Below are positions 27,884-37,000 of a DNA stretch of 64,000 nt, in pieces. The stretch is from Gaiellasilicea sp963765705 (GTDB taxonomy: Bacteria > Actinomycetota > Thermoleophilia > Gaiellales > Gaiellaceae): NCBI GenBank assembly GCA_963765705.1, contig CAVXXJ010000013.1, positions 673,865 to 737,864 on the forward strand, written 5' to 3'. A program made the translations under genes and the position numbers. The notes under the pieces were generated by a model, which did no database searches, was not told the origin of the DNA, and was given only the letters and a program-made list of their open reading frames with translations. Position 1 is the stretch's first letter, and the number at the start of each line of letters is the position of its first letter.

Positions 27884-28666
27884 GCGAGCCGCGCACGATC
27901 CTCGCCATGGGCGGGGGCGGCTTCACGATGGAGCCCGACAACCCGATGCTCGACGACTTCGTGCTGGGCTGGCGAAGCCGCGCGAGCCGCGGATCCTGTT
28001 CCTGCCCACCGCGTCGGGCGACCCGACGGCGCAGATCGCCGCCTTCCAGGCGCGCTTCGGCGACCGCGCCTGCCGCGCCGAGCACCTGTCGCTGTTCCGC
28101 CTGCACGGCAGCGACCGCAGCGCGCGCGACGTCGTGCTCGACCAGGACATCGTCTACATCGGCGGCGGCTCGATGCGCAACCTGCTGGCCATCTGGCGCG
28201 CCCACGGGCTCGACGAGGTGCTGGTGGAGGCGTGGGAGCGCGGGATCGTGCTCGCCGGGCTCAGCGCCGGGGCGATGTGCTGGTTCGAGGGCGGCGTCAT
28301 CGCGCTCCGGCGGGCCGCCGGAGACGATCACGGGCCTCGGGCTGCTCCCGGGGTCGCTGTCGCGTCCACGCCGACGGGGAGCCCGAGCGGCTGCCGGTGT
28401 TCATGGACGCGATCCGGCGCGGCGAGCTGCCCGGCGGGTGGGCGGCCGACGACGGCGTCGGCCTGCTGTTCCGCGGGACCGAGCTCGAGCGCGCGGTGTC
28501 CTCGCGGCCGGGCGCGGCCGCGATGCGCATCGACGCGGTCGAGGGCGAGCTGGTGCGCCGGCGCGTCGAGCCCGAGCTGCTGGGCGCGGCTCCCGGCCTG
28601 CCGGCGCCGGGCGACGACATCGAGGAGCTGCGCGCCGTCCAGCGGATGCGCCGGCGCCACGGTTGA
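27880..28666 (+). CDS. Peptidase S51-like protein, copy 2
   Basis: Starts at GTG 27880 inside the previous stop. The layout matches its neighbour: ILAMGGGGFTMEPDNPMLDDFVLG, RILFLPTASGDPTAQIAAF, DIVYIGGGSMRNLLAIWRAHGLDE, then LAGLSAGAMCWFEGG with the nucleophile serine. Slips occur near 27973 and 28315. The C-terminal part ends ELRAVQRMRRRHG. Two adjacent coupled paralogues may form a heteromer or act on different acidic dipeptides; that is inference. Confidence 0.82.
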
Positions 28667-28735
28667 CCGGCGTAGGCGCGCCAGCGCGTCGGGTAGGGTC
28701 GCGGGCGCCAGTCCGCTCCAGCGAAAGGAAGGCAG

Positions 28736-29170
28736 ATGATCAAGACGGTGGCCGTGGGCACCGACGGGTCCGAAACCGCCGCCAAGGCGGTCGAGTTCGC
28801 GCTCGACCTGGCGAGCCGCTACGAGGCCAAGATCGTCTTCCTCAGCGCGTACAGACCGGTCTCCGAGGACCGCCTCAAGCGGGAGGCGCGCGACGCGCCC
28901 GAGGACGTGCAGTGGCAGATCAACCCCGCCGAGGACGTCGAGCCCGCGCTGCGCGAGGCCGAGGAAGCCGCCCAGGAGCGGGGCCTGAAGTCCACCAGCG
29001 AGGCCAAGGAGGGCGAGGCCTCCAAGGTGCTCGTCGAGCTCGCGAGCAAGCACGGCGCGGACCTGCTCGTGATCGGCAACAAGGGCATGTCGCGCAAGGT
29101 GCTCGGCAGCGTGCCGAACACGGTCAGCCACAAGGCCGACTGCTCGGTGGTTATCGTCAAGACGACATGA
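28736..29170 (+). CDS. Universal stress protein (UspA family)
   Basis: An intact 144-residue protein from ATG 28736 with a strong ribosome site (AAAGGAAGG, 28724-28732). The UspA fold is clear: TVAVGTDGSETAAKAVEFAL at the start and VIGNKGMSRKVLGSVPNTVSHKADCSVVIVK at the end, containing the shortened G-x2-G...GSVP nucleotide loop common in actinobacterial single-domain members. It probably binds ATP or AMP and acts in stress physiology. Its stop overlaps the start of a small membrane protein gene. Confidence 0.88.
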   Translation: MIKTVAVGTDGSETAAKAVEFALDLASRYEAKIVFLSAYRPVSEDRLKREARDAPEDVQWQINPAEDVEPALREAEEAAQERGLKSTSEAKEGEASKVLVELASKHGADLLVIGNKGMSRKVLGSVPNTVSHKADCSVVIVKTT

Positions 29171-29383
29171 GCAACCTCGAGCGCCGTCCCAACCGCACCC
29201 CCCGCCGCGCCCGGGAGCAGCGGGCCTACCGGCTCGTGCAGGTCGGCGGCACGGCCAGCCGTCGTGGCCGTCGTCGGCCTCGTGCTGTCGATCGTCGGCG
29301 TGATCGGCTCGACGCTGTTCGTGATCTCCGCGATCGTCGCCGCCGTCTGCCTGCTGCTGTTCTGGCGCACGGTCTCCAAGTAA
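29167..29383 (+). CDS. Small two-helix membrane protein coupled to the stress protein gene
   Basis: Starts at ATG 29167 in the UspA stop (ATGA). A basic N-terminus (RRPNRTPRRAREQRAYRLVQVGGTAS) is followed, after an extra C near 29262, by two hydrophobic segments (VVAVVGLVLSIVGVIGSTLFV, ISAIVAAVCLLLFWRTVSK). Total about 72 residues. I do not recognise the family. Translational coupling to UspA suggests a shared stress role. Confidence 0.6.
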
Positions 29384-29436
29384 CGACTTCCTGAAGGATC
29401 CGCGGCTCCTGGCCGATCGCGGCTAGGTTGGACTGC

Positions 29437-29530
29437 GTCGAAGGGAAGTATCCCGTCGGCGGACACCGTCAACACGGCGCTCTGCGCCCGGTGTCCGCGG
29501 CCCCACCACGGGGCGAGAGAAACCTTCGCG
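29437..29530 (+). ncRNA. Probable yybP-ykoY (Mn2+) riboswitch upstream of terC
   Basis: Conserved elements of the class appear in order: a 5' strand resembling the GGGGAGUA consensus (AAGGGAAGTA, 29441-29450), an internal GTCAACACGG near 29468-29477 within GC-rich stems, and a 3' GAGAGAAACCTT (29515-29526) like the AGACCUU end. The closing helix pairs CGAAGG (29439-29444) with CCTTCG (29523-29528). Riboswitches of this class sense manganese and commonly precede TerC-, MntP- and P-type ATPase genes. A TerC gene starts 34 bases downstream. The assignment rests on manual pattern matching. Confidence 0.7.
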
Positions 29531-29563
29531 GCTCGTCAATCGACTCCGCGGAGGTACCAACCC

Positions 29564-30430
29564 GTGACCGCTTCCCCACCGCCTGGCTGGCCCTGGCCGG
29601 CGCCCTCGTCGTCCTGCTCGCCATCGACCTGCTCGATCGTCGGCCGCCGCGGCGGTGAGATGTCGCTGCGCTTCGCCTCGCTGGCGAGCGTGGTCTGGGT
29701 CGGGGTGGCGTTCGCCTTCGGCGGCGTGCTGCTCGCGTTCGGGGAGTCGGCCGCGGCCGCCGACTACGTCGCCGGCTACCTGGTCGAGAAGTCGCTCTCG
29801 CTCGACAACGTGTTCGTGTTCCTGCTCGTGTTCGGCGCGTTCGGCGTGGCCGAGGCCGAGCGTCACCGGCTGCTCACGTACGGCATCGTCGGCGCGCTCG
29901 TGATGCGCGGCGTGTTCATCGTGATCGGCGCCGCCGCGCTGGAGCGCTTCAGCTGGATCGCGTTCGTGCTTCGCGGCGCTGCTCGTCTACACGGGCTGGA
30001 GCATGCTCCGCCACCGCCACGACCACGACTCCGAGGAGGCGCTGGTCGAGAAGATCCAGAAGTGGATCCCGTGGCGCGAGGCGGCGGCGCGGCGCTGGCC
30101 GCCATCGCGATCGTCGACGTGATCTTCGCCGTCGACTCCGTGCCGGCGATCCTCGCCATCACGCCCGACGCGTTCATCGTGTTCGCGGCCAACGCGTTCG
30201 CGCTGCTCGGCCTGCGGCCGCTGTTCTTCCTCGTCGCCGACCTGGTCGAGCGCCTGCACTACCTCAAGACCGCGCTGGCGGTGCTGCTGATCGCGATCGG
30301 CGCGAAGATGGCGGCCGGCGAGGTGATCGGGAAGATCGGCCCGGAGTACTAGCCTGCCCGGGATCGCGCTGATCCTCGGCACGGGCGTCGTCGCCTCGCT
30401 GGTGCGCGAGCGCCGCCGGACGCGCCATGA
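29564..30430 (+). CDS. TerC-family integral membrane protein (frameshifted)
   Basis: GTG 29564 is the start; the first codons and the segment TAWLALAGALVVLLAIDLL lie in different frames. Core motifs are GGEMSLRFASLASVVWVGVAFAFG, GYLVEKSLSLDNVFVFLLVFGAFGV and IVDVIFAVDSVPAILAITPDAFIVFAANAFALLGLRPLFF, carrying the acidic residues of the family. After TAG 30350-30352 another frame continues with the usual last helix (LPGIALILGTGVVASLVRERRR), so the stop is probably due to an indel and the gene ends near 30430. TerC/Alx proteins export Mn2+ or support metal loading of exported proteins. Confidence 0.85.
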
Positions 30431-30437
30431 TGACCGC

Positions 30438-31346
30438 GTGAGCCTTCTCGCCTTCGTGGTCGCCGTGGCCGCCACCGTCGCCGCCCCGCTGCCGAACGCC
30501 GAGCGGTGCCCGCTGTTCCCGCGCTCCTTCTCGACCAACCAGCGCGTCGACCGGCTGCCGGTGGCGCGGGAACTCGGCCGCCATCGTGCGGCTCGATCGG
30601 GCTCGGCGAGCGGCGCTGCACGCCGACTTCGGCTCCGGCCGACCTACGACGGCGGGCCGATCGGGATCCCGTTCGACGTCGTCTCCAAGCGGACCGCGCG
30701 CTCGCGCGTGCGCTTCGAGTACGCGGACGAGTCCGACCGCGTGCGCTACCCGATCCCGCGCGGCGTCCACATCGAGGGCGGAGCGGGCCGACGGCGACCG
30801 GCACGCGCTGCTGCTGGACCGCAACCGCTGCCGCCTGTACGAGCTCTTCGCGCTCGCGCGGCGGCCCCGGCGCGTGGACGGCCGGGTCGGGCGCGGTGTG
30901 GAACCTCCGCTCCAAGCGGCTGCGCCCGTCGGGCTGGACGTCGGCCGACGCGGCCGGGCTGCCGATCCTGCCGCTGCTCGCCCGCTACGACGAGGTCCAG
31001 CCGCGGCCGCATCGACCACGCCCTGCGCGTCACGGTGAGCCGCAGCCGGAGCGCGTACGTGTACCCGGCGCGCCACTTCGCCTCCGACGACAGCGATCCG
31101 TCGCTGCCCGCGGATGGGCGAGCGGCTGCGGCTGAAGCGGGGCGTCGACATCAGCGGGCTCCCGCGGCAGGCGCGCGATCGTGGCCACGGCGCTGAAGCG
31201 CTACGGGCTGATCGTGGCCGACAACGGCTCGGACTGGTTCGTCTCCGGCGCGCCCGAACCCGGGCTGGGACAACGACCAGCTCGCCCGCCTGCGCGGCCT
31301 CACCGGCCGCGACTTCGAGGTCGTGGACGCGCGCTCGCTCAGGTGA
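30438..31346 (+). CDS. Secreted conserved protein of unknown function
   Basis: GTG 30438 opens a signal peptide (VSLLAFVVAVAATVAAPLPNA). The mature part crosses several frames (breaks near 30570, 30640, 30785, 30865, 31010, 31115, 31175, 31260) but keeps a coherent sequence: GGPIGIPFDVVSK, YPIPRGVHIEGG, DRNRCRLYELFALAR, SGWTSADAAGLPILPLLARYDEV, YVYPARHFASDDSDPSLP, MGERLRLKRGVDIS and LKRYGLIVADNGSDWFVSGAPEP. I recognise these as belonging to a widespread uncharacterised bacterial family. The 3' end overlaps the RNase D gene on the other strand by eight bases. Confidence 0.68.
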
Positions 31347-32485
31347 CGGTGATGCGGATGCGGCCGGCCTCGCCGACCCCGAGGGTGCGGCGTCCGGCCA
31401 GCAGCTCGAGCAGCTCGTCGCCCACCAGCTCGCGGCGCCAGCCCTGCAGCGTGCGCACCTCCGGCTCGGGCCGGCCGCGGCGCGCCGCGACCACCACGGG
31501 CGCGAGGTCGGCGCGCGCGGCGATCAGCTCGTAGGCCAGCCCGGCCTCCTGGGCGCGGCAGCGCACGAGCGCCTCCGCGAGCGCGATGACCGGCCCGTCG
31601 GCGGCCTCGGTGGAGAAGCGCTCGCCGTCGTCGAGGCGGATCGGCTCGGCCGCGCGGCCGCGCTCGACCGCGGCCAGGATCTCCGGCCCGCGGCGGCGCA
31701 CCACGTCCGGGTTGACGCCGCGGATCTGGGACAGGTCGCGGCGGCCGGCGGGGTGGCGCTTGGCCAGCTCGACGACCGTCGGGTCGCGCAGGACCGAGCC
31801 GACCGGCCGGTCCTCCTTGGCCGCCGTGCGCTCCCGCCACGCGGCGAGCTCGCGGGCGACCGCGCGGTCGCGCGGGTCGAGCCCGGACACCCGCGGCAGC
31901 CGCCGCCACACCTCCTCGGGGTCGCGCTCGTCGGTGGCGTTGGCGATCGCGCGGCACTCCTCGCGCGCCCAGCCGAGCCGTCCGCGATCCTCGAGCCGGC
32001 GTCGCGATCTCGTCGGACAGCGCGACGAGGTGCTCGACGTCGCCGCGCGCGTAGCTCAGCTGCTCCTCGCTCAGCGGCCGGGCGTCCCAGCGGGTGAAGC
32101 TCGCCGTCTTGGGCAGGCGGATCCGCAGCACGTCGTGCAGCAGGCCGTTGTAGCCGGCCTGCGCGGAGAAGCCCGCGAAGCCCGCCGCGACCTGCGTGTC
32201 GAACACGTTGGTGAAGGTGGTGTTCCACTCGCGGCGCAGGATCGCCACGTCCTGGCGGCCGGCGTGGACGAGGATCTCCACGGCCGGGTCGGCGAGCACC
32301 TCGGCCAGCGGGCCGGCCTCGAAGCCCTCGAGCGGGTCGAGCACCGCGATCTCGTCGCCGGCCGCGATCTGGACCAGGCACAGCAGGGGCTTGTACCGCC
32401 CCTCGGGCATGAACTCGGTGTCGAGCCCGAGCCGTCCCGTCTCTCGCGCGAGCTCGGCGAGCCGCGTGGTGTCAACCGTGGCCAA
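31339..32485 (-). CDS. rnd: Ribonuclease D
   Basis: About 380 residues, probably starting at TTG 32485 and overlapping the upstream acetyltransferase stop. DEDDy exonuclease motifs are visible: GLDTEFMPEG (Exo I), ILVHAGRQDVAIL (Exo II), and SYARGDVEHLVAL (Exo III, Tyr and Asp). After a slip near 31985 comes the HRDC region (LSQIRGVNPDVVRRRGPEILAAVERG, LAAWRERTAAKEDRP). RNase D trims 3' ends of structured RNAs. No catalytic residue is missing. Confidence 0.86.
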
Positions 32486-33377
32486 GGGCCTTCTCCCAGC
32501 GCTGCGCTTCCCACGCCGCGCGCATCCCGACGGACTCGTACAGGTGCGCGGCGCCGCGGTTGGCGCCGTGCACGGACAGCTCCGCCGCCCGCAGGCCGGT
32601 GGAGCGGAAGGCCTGGAACAGCGAGCGCAGCAGCGTGCGCCCGTACCCCTTTCCACGCGCGCGGGGGGCGACCGCGAGCTGGTCGATGTAGCCGACGTCG
32701 CCTTCCCAGCGCTCGCCGAGGCCGGCCCCGATCAGGCCCTCGTCGTCGTGCAGGAGCAGCCACAGCGCCGGGTCCCAGCCCTGCTTCTCGATCCGCTGGC
32801 GGCGCCACACCTCGAGCGGCTCGGCGATGTAGCCCTCGACCTCGCCGAGCGCGGCCTGGACGAGCTGGTGGACCTCGATCTCGTCGTGGTCGCGCTCGAA
32901 CGGGCGCACCTCGTGGTCGGGCGCGGCGGCGGGCTCGTCGAGGTCGATCCGCAGGCGGAGGTAGTGCTGCACGGGCCAGTAGCCGGCGTCCAGCAGCAGC
33001 GGGGCGGCCGGCTCGTTGCCGACCGGGACGAATTGGCGCACTACCGCTGTCCCGCGCTCACGCGCTCGCTCCTCGGCGAGCTCGCGCAGCGCGTTCCCCA
33101 GCCCGCGCCCGCACGCATCGGGATGGACGTAGACGAGCACGTCGTCCCCCAGCACCAGCCCCGACGCGACGAGCGCGCCGTCCGGGCCGTCGACGACCCA
33201 GCCGTCACGCTGCAGGTCCAGCCCCGGCGTGGCCCAGTCGGCGCGCAGGTCCTCGAGCGTGAAGTCCGGATACCCGATGTCCTCCACGTCTCGCGCGAGC
33301 ATGACGCGCAGCACCGCCTCGGCATCCTCGGGACCGGGTCGGCGGAGCACGTGATCGCCGGGTAGTTGGTCCGTCAT
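32472..33377 (-). CDS. Tandem-GNAT acetyltransferase, mycothiol synthase (MshD)-like
   Basis: An intact 301-residue protein from ATG 33377 with two GNAT modules. The N-terminal one has VHPDACGRGLGNALRELAEE; the C-terminal one has QLAVAPRARGKGYGRTLLRSLFQAF and LSVHGANRGAAHLYESVGM, the active acetyl-CoA loop. Double-GNAT proteins of about 300 residues include MshD, which acetylates Cys-GlcN-Ins to mycothiol. Overall resemblance is moderate, so another small-molecule acetyltransferase is possible. Confidence 0.72.
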   Translation of the reverse strand: MTDQLPGDHVLRRPGPEDAEAVLRVMLARDVEDIGYPDFTLEDLRADWATPGLDLQRDGWVVDGPDGALVASGLVLGDDVLVYVHPDACGRGLGNALRELAEERARERGTAVVRQFVPVGNEPAAPLLLDAGYWPVQHYLRLRIDLDEPAAAPDHEVRPFERDHDEIEVHQLVQAALGEVEGYIAEPLEVWRRQRIEKQGWDPALWLLLHDDEGLIGAGLGERWEGDVGYIDQLAVAPRARGKGYGRTLLRSLFQAFRSTGLRAAELSVHGANRGAAHLYESVGMRAAWEAQRWEKALGHG

Positions 33378-33428
33378 CGCGGGCGAGCATAGACAGCCTC
33401 GGGCGGCGGATCTGGTGGCAGTCGTCCG

Positions 33429-33461
33429 TTAGGCTGCCCTAAGCTCTTAGGCCGACCTAAG
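33429..33461. promoter_or_regulatory. Twin DtxR/IdeR-like iron boxes
   Basis: Two palindromes stand side by side: TTAGG-CTGC-CCTAA (33429-33442) and CTTAGG-CCGA-CCTAAG (33446-33461), with centres 18 bp apart. Each matches the inner TTAGG-N4-CCTAA of the DtxR/IdeR consensus. They lie 28-60 bases upstream of the EfeO-like gene at 33489, where an iron-loaded regulator would block the promoter. This indicates iron-repressed expression of the EfeO/FTR1 uptake genes. Confidence 0.8.
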
Positions 33462-33488
33462 CTCCGCCCCTCGCCGAGAAGGATCTCC

Positions 33489-34581
33489 GTGCGCTTCTTG
33501 ACCGCCCTTGCCGTGCTCTCCTGCACCGTCCTGCTCGCCGCGTGCGGCGGCGATGACGACGACGCCGAGCCCAACGAGTCCGCCTCGCCGCAGGCGTCAG
33601 GCCGAGGATCTCGGCGCGATCAAGGACTACCTGCTCGAGCACACCGAGCGCCTGAAGGGCGAGACCGCGACGTTGCGCGAGGGCGCCGAGGGCTACTACG
33701 AGATGGCCAAGGGCGCCGACTTCGACTACGCGAAGCTGCTCCAGCAGGACCGCGAGGCCGTGCAGTCGTTCGTCAAGGACGCCCAGAAGGCCTTCGACGA
33801 GGCCAACCCGGCCTACGAGGAGATGGAGGGCGTCGTCGCCGGCGTGCCCGAGCTGGCCGACTTCGACGTGATCATCGACGCCGGCAGCGACGGCTCCGAT
33901 CCGGAGAGCGCCGTGCCGTTCACCCTCAAGACGCCGGGCGGCAAGACCTACAAGCAGCCGGGCAACTTCAACTACCTGATCGAGACCTCGGTCTACGGCA
34001 CCGACCCGAAGTGGGCCGCCAAGGGCGTCAAGCCCGACCTCGACGGCGACGGCAAGGTCGAGTTCGGCGAGGCGGTCCCGGACGCCGACTTCTACGTCAC
34101 CGCCGCGCGCGACTTCGAGAAGAACGCCGGCGAGCTCGACGCCGCCGCGCGCAAGTGGTAGCCCACGCCGCAGGACGCGTTCACCGCGATGGTGGTCATG
34201 ACCCCGACCATGTCCGAGTACTTCGAGGCGTGGAAGAACTCCCGCTTCGTCGCCGGCGACAAGGCGAAGGAGAAGGCGTTCGTCGCCGCCAGCCGCCTGC
34301 AGGACATCGCCGACATCCTCGGCGGCCTCGACCTCGTCTACGACAACATCGAGGACCAGATCGAGACGGTCGACGAGCAGCAGGCCGAGCAGACCGGCGA
34401 CTCGCTCGACGGGCTGATCGAGTTCGCGGAGAAGCTGCGCGAGGAGGAGGCCGGCGGGCAAGCAAGTTCACCGGCGAGGAGGCCGACACCCTCGGCAGCG
34501 AGGCCCAGGGCCGCGCGGAGGCGATCGCCGGCGCAGATCTCCCAGGCCGCCGGGCAGCTCAACATCAAGCTGGAGAACTAG
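33489..34581 (+). CDS. EfeO/imelysin-like iron uptake lipoprotein, with in-frame TAG
   Basis: GTG 33489 starts a lipoprotein signal peptide with lipobox LLAAC (Cys19) and an acidic GGDDDDAEP linker. After an extra base near 33599 the mature helical domain continues (EDLGAIKDYLLEHTERLKGE, ANPAYEEMEGVVAGVPELADFDVIIDAG, EVW-like iron site region LIETSVYG). An in-frame TAG at 34159-34161 follows KW; the same frame then resumes PTPQDAFTAMVVMTPTMSEYFEAWK and ends QISQAAGQLNIKLEN. A TGG-to-TAG change would explain it. Such proteins deliver iron to FTR1-type permeases, and the permease gene is three bases downstream. Confidence 0.78.
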
Positions 34582-34584
34582 CGC

Positions 34585-37000
34585 TTGCGCCGGACTGCTC
34601 CTCCTCGCGCTGCTGCTCCTCGTCGGGGCGGGAGCCCAGGCGGCGCAGGCGGCGGAGCGGCAGCCGGTGTGGCGGGCGGCCGAGCAGGTCCGTCAGGGCC
34701 TGTTCGACGCCCAGTCGGAGCTGATCATCGGAACGCCCGAGCGGGCCGCAGCGCGTACGCGCGCGGCCGCGCGCGCCTACGCCGGGCCGCTTCGCAGGGG
34801 GGTGCGCGCGGCGGCCCCCGACGCCGACCGCACCGTGACCGCCGCGCTGCGCGACGCGCAGCGGGCGGCCGGGCGCGACGACGCGGCCGCGCTGGCGGCG
34901 GCCCGCGGCGAGGCGCGCGCGGCGCTGTTCCAGGGCGCCTACGCGGCGACGCTCGACGCCGTCGCGAAGGGCGACGCCGCGTCGGCGCGCGAGTGGCTGC
35001 TGCTGCGCGAGTTCCGCACGGCGACGCGGTTCACGCGCCCGGACGCCAACGGCACGCTCGCCGTCGCCGGCGCTCGCGGCCGGGGAGCTCAAGCCCGAGG
35101 CGGCGCGCCAGGCGGTCGCCAAGGACCTGCTCGACGCCTACCAGGCGCGCCAGCGCGAGCTGCTCGGCGACGCCGACGCCGCGCTCGAACGCCAGTACGG
35201 CACCCGCCTCGCCGAGACCGCCGCCCAGGCCGCCGGCTACTGGCCCATCCTCGCCGACCGCTACGCCCAGGACCGCGGCGCGCGCCGCCGCCGAGGAGAC
35301 CGGCGCGGCGTTCGCCGCGCTCGAGGCCGCCGCCCGCCGCGGCGACGCGGACGCCTACGCGACGGCCCGCGCAGCAGGTCACGCGCGGCGCTCGACGGCT
35401 TCACCGCCGCGCCGTTCACCGACGCCGAGGCCGCGCGCCGCGCCCAGCAGCTGCTGCGCTTCCTCGCGCTCGTGCCGGTCGAGTACGACCGCGGCGTGAG
35501 CGGCACCAAGGTCACGCTCGACTTCGAGATCCAGGAGGCGGTCGCGTTCCGCAACGGCGCCGAGGCCGCGTTCGCCGACCTCGAGGGCCTGCTGGCCAAG
35601 CGCGACGACGCCCGCACCGAGGAGGTCAAGGCCGACCTCGCCAAGCTCGGCACGATCGTCGACGACGCCACCAAGACCCCGGACAAGGTCGCGCCCGCCG
35701 AGGACGCGACCGCGGTCACCAAGCGCGCCGAGAAGGGCCTCGCCGCCACGATGCCCAAGGCGTGGCAGGAGCCGACCGACGAGTCCGACTACGACCTGAT
35801 CGCGCTCACGCTGGACCGCATGGAGGCCGCGGTCGGGGCCGGCCAGTACCGTCAGGCCGAGCAGGCGCGCCTGGAGGCGTACGCGTTCTTCGAGTTCGGC
35901 CCCGAGCGGCGGCTGAAGTCCTTCAACCAGGGCCTCGCGCTCGACATCGAGGGCCTGATCTGGTTCGGCGCGCAGGACCACGAGGGCCTGGCCGAGCTGA
36001 TCGCCAACCGCGCCCAGCGGCGCGAGGTGCACGAGACGCGCGCTCGCGCTCGACGAGCTGCTCGGCGACGCCGCGGCGACGCTCGGCGACAGCGCCAACA
36101 AGGCGACCGTCGTGACCAACTCGGCGATCATCGTGTTCCGCGAAGGGCCTCGAGGGCGTGCTGATCCTGGCCGCCATCACCGCGTCGTTCGTCGGCGTCC
36201 GCCGCCGGCTGCGCCGCCCGGTCCTGATCGGCGCGATCGGCGGCCTGATCGCGAGCATGATCACCTGGGTGCTCGCGCAGACGCTGCTGCGCTCGCTCGA
36301 CCAGTACGGCGAGAAGCTCGAGGCGGTGGTCGGGCTGATCGCCATCGGGGTGCTGCTGCTGATCACGAACTGGTTCTTCCACAAGGTCTACTGGAGCGAG
36401 TGGATCGGCAAGTTCCACCGCCGCCGCCGCGCGCTGATGGAGGCCGAGAAGACCGGCTTCCTCTCCGCGCAGTTCCTCGGCCTCGCCGTGCTCGGGCTCA
36501 CGAGCGTCTACCGCGAGGGCTTCGAGACCGTGCTCTTCCTGCAGTCGCTGCAGCTCAGCGCCGGCACGGCCACCGTGCTCGAGGGCGCCGGGCTCGGGCT
36601 CGCGCTGACGCTCGCCGTCGCGGTCGTCACCTTCGCGCTCCAGCGCAAGCTGCCCTACAAGAAGATGCTGATCGTCACGGGCGTGATGATCGGCTTCGTG
36701 CTCGTCGTCATGGTCGGCCAGACCGCGCGCACCATGCAGGGCACCGGCTGGCTGCCGATCACGCCGATCGACGTCGAGCTGCCCTACTGGGCCGGCCTGT
36801 GGTTCGGCGTCTTCCCGACCGTCGAGACGCTCGGCGCACAGCTCGCCGCCGCCGCCTTCGTGATCGGCTCCTACTTCGTCGCCCAGCAGGTGCGGGTCAA
36901 GCGCCCGCAGCGCCGTGCGGCCGAGCGCGGCGAGCGGCCCGAGGTGCCCGAGGGCGGGGCGCCGGCGCCCGACCGCGAGCGCGAGCCGGCCGCTACCTGA
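34585..37000 (+). CDS. FTR1-family iron permease with large N-terminal extracytoplasmic domain
   Basis: About 800 residues, probably from TTG 34585 with a signal peptide (LLLLVGAGAQAAQAAE). A long helical external domain (to about residue 510) precedes the permease. The two FTR1 iron motifs are present as REGLE (VFREGLEGVLIL, restored by removing one G near 36148) and as the REGFE variant (SVYREGFETVLFL). Seven membrane segments end with AAFVIGSYFVAQQ. Other slips are near 35075, 35275, 35375 and 36045. FTR1 imports iron, usually after oxidation. Regulation by the iron boxes upstream of the EfeO-like gene is likely. Confidence 0.85.

Noticed and set aside
34159..34161. TAG read as pyrrolysine or another recoded amino acid
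   Set aside because: Other genes in the window end at TAG normally and no recoding machinery is seen. A single TGG-to-TAG change is simpler.
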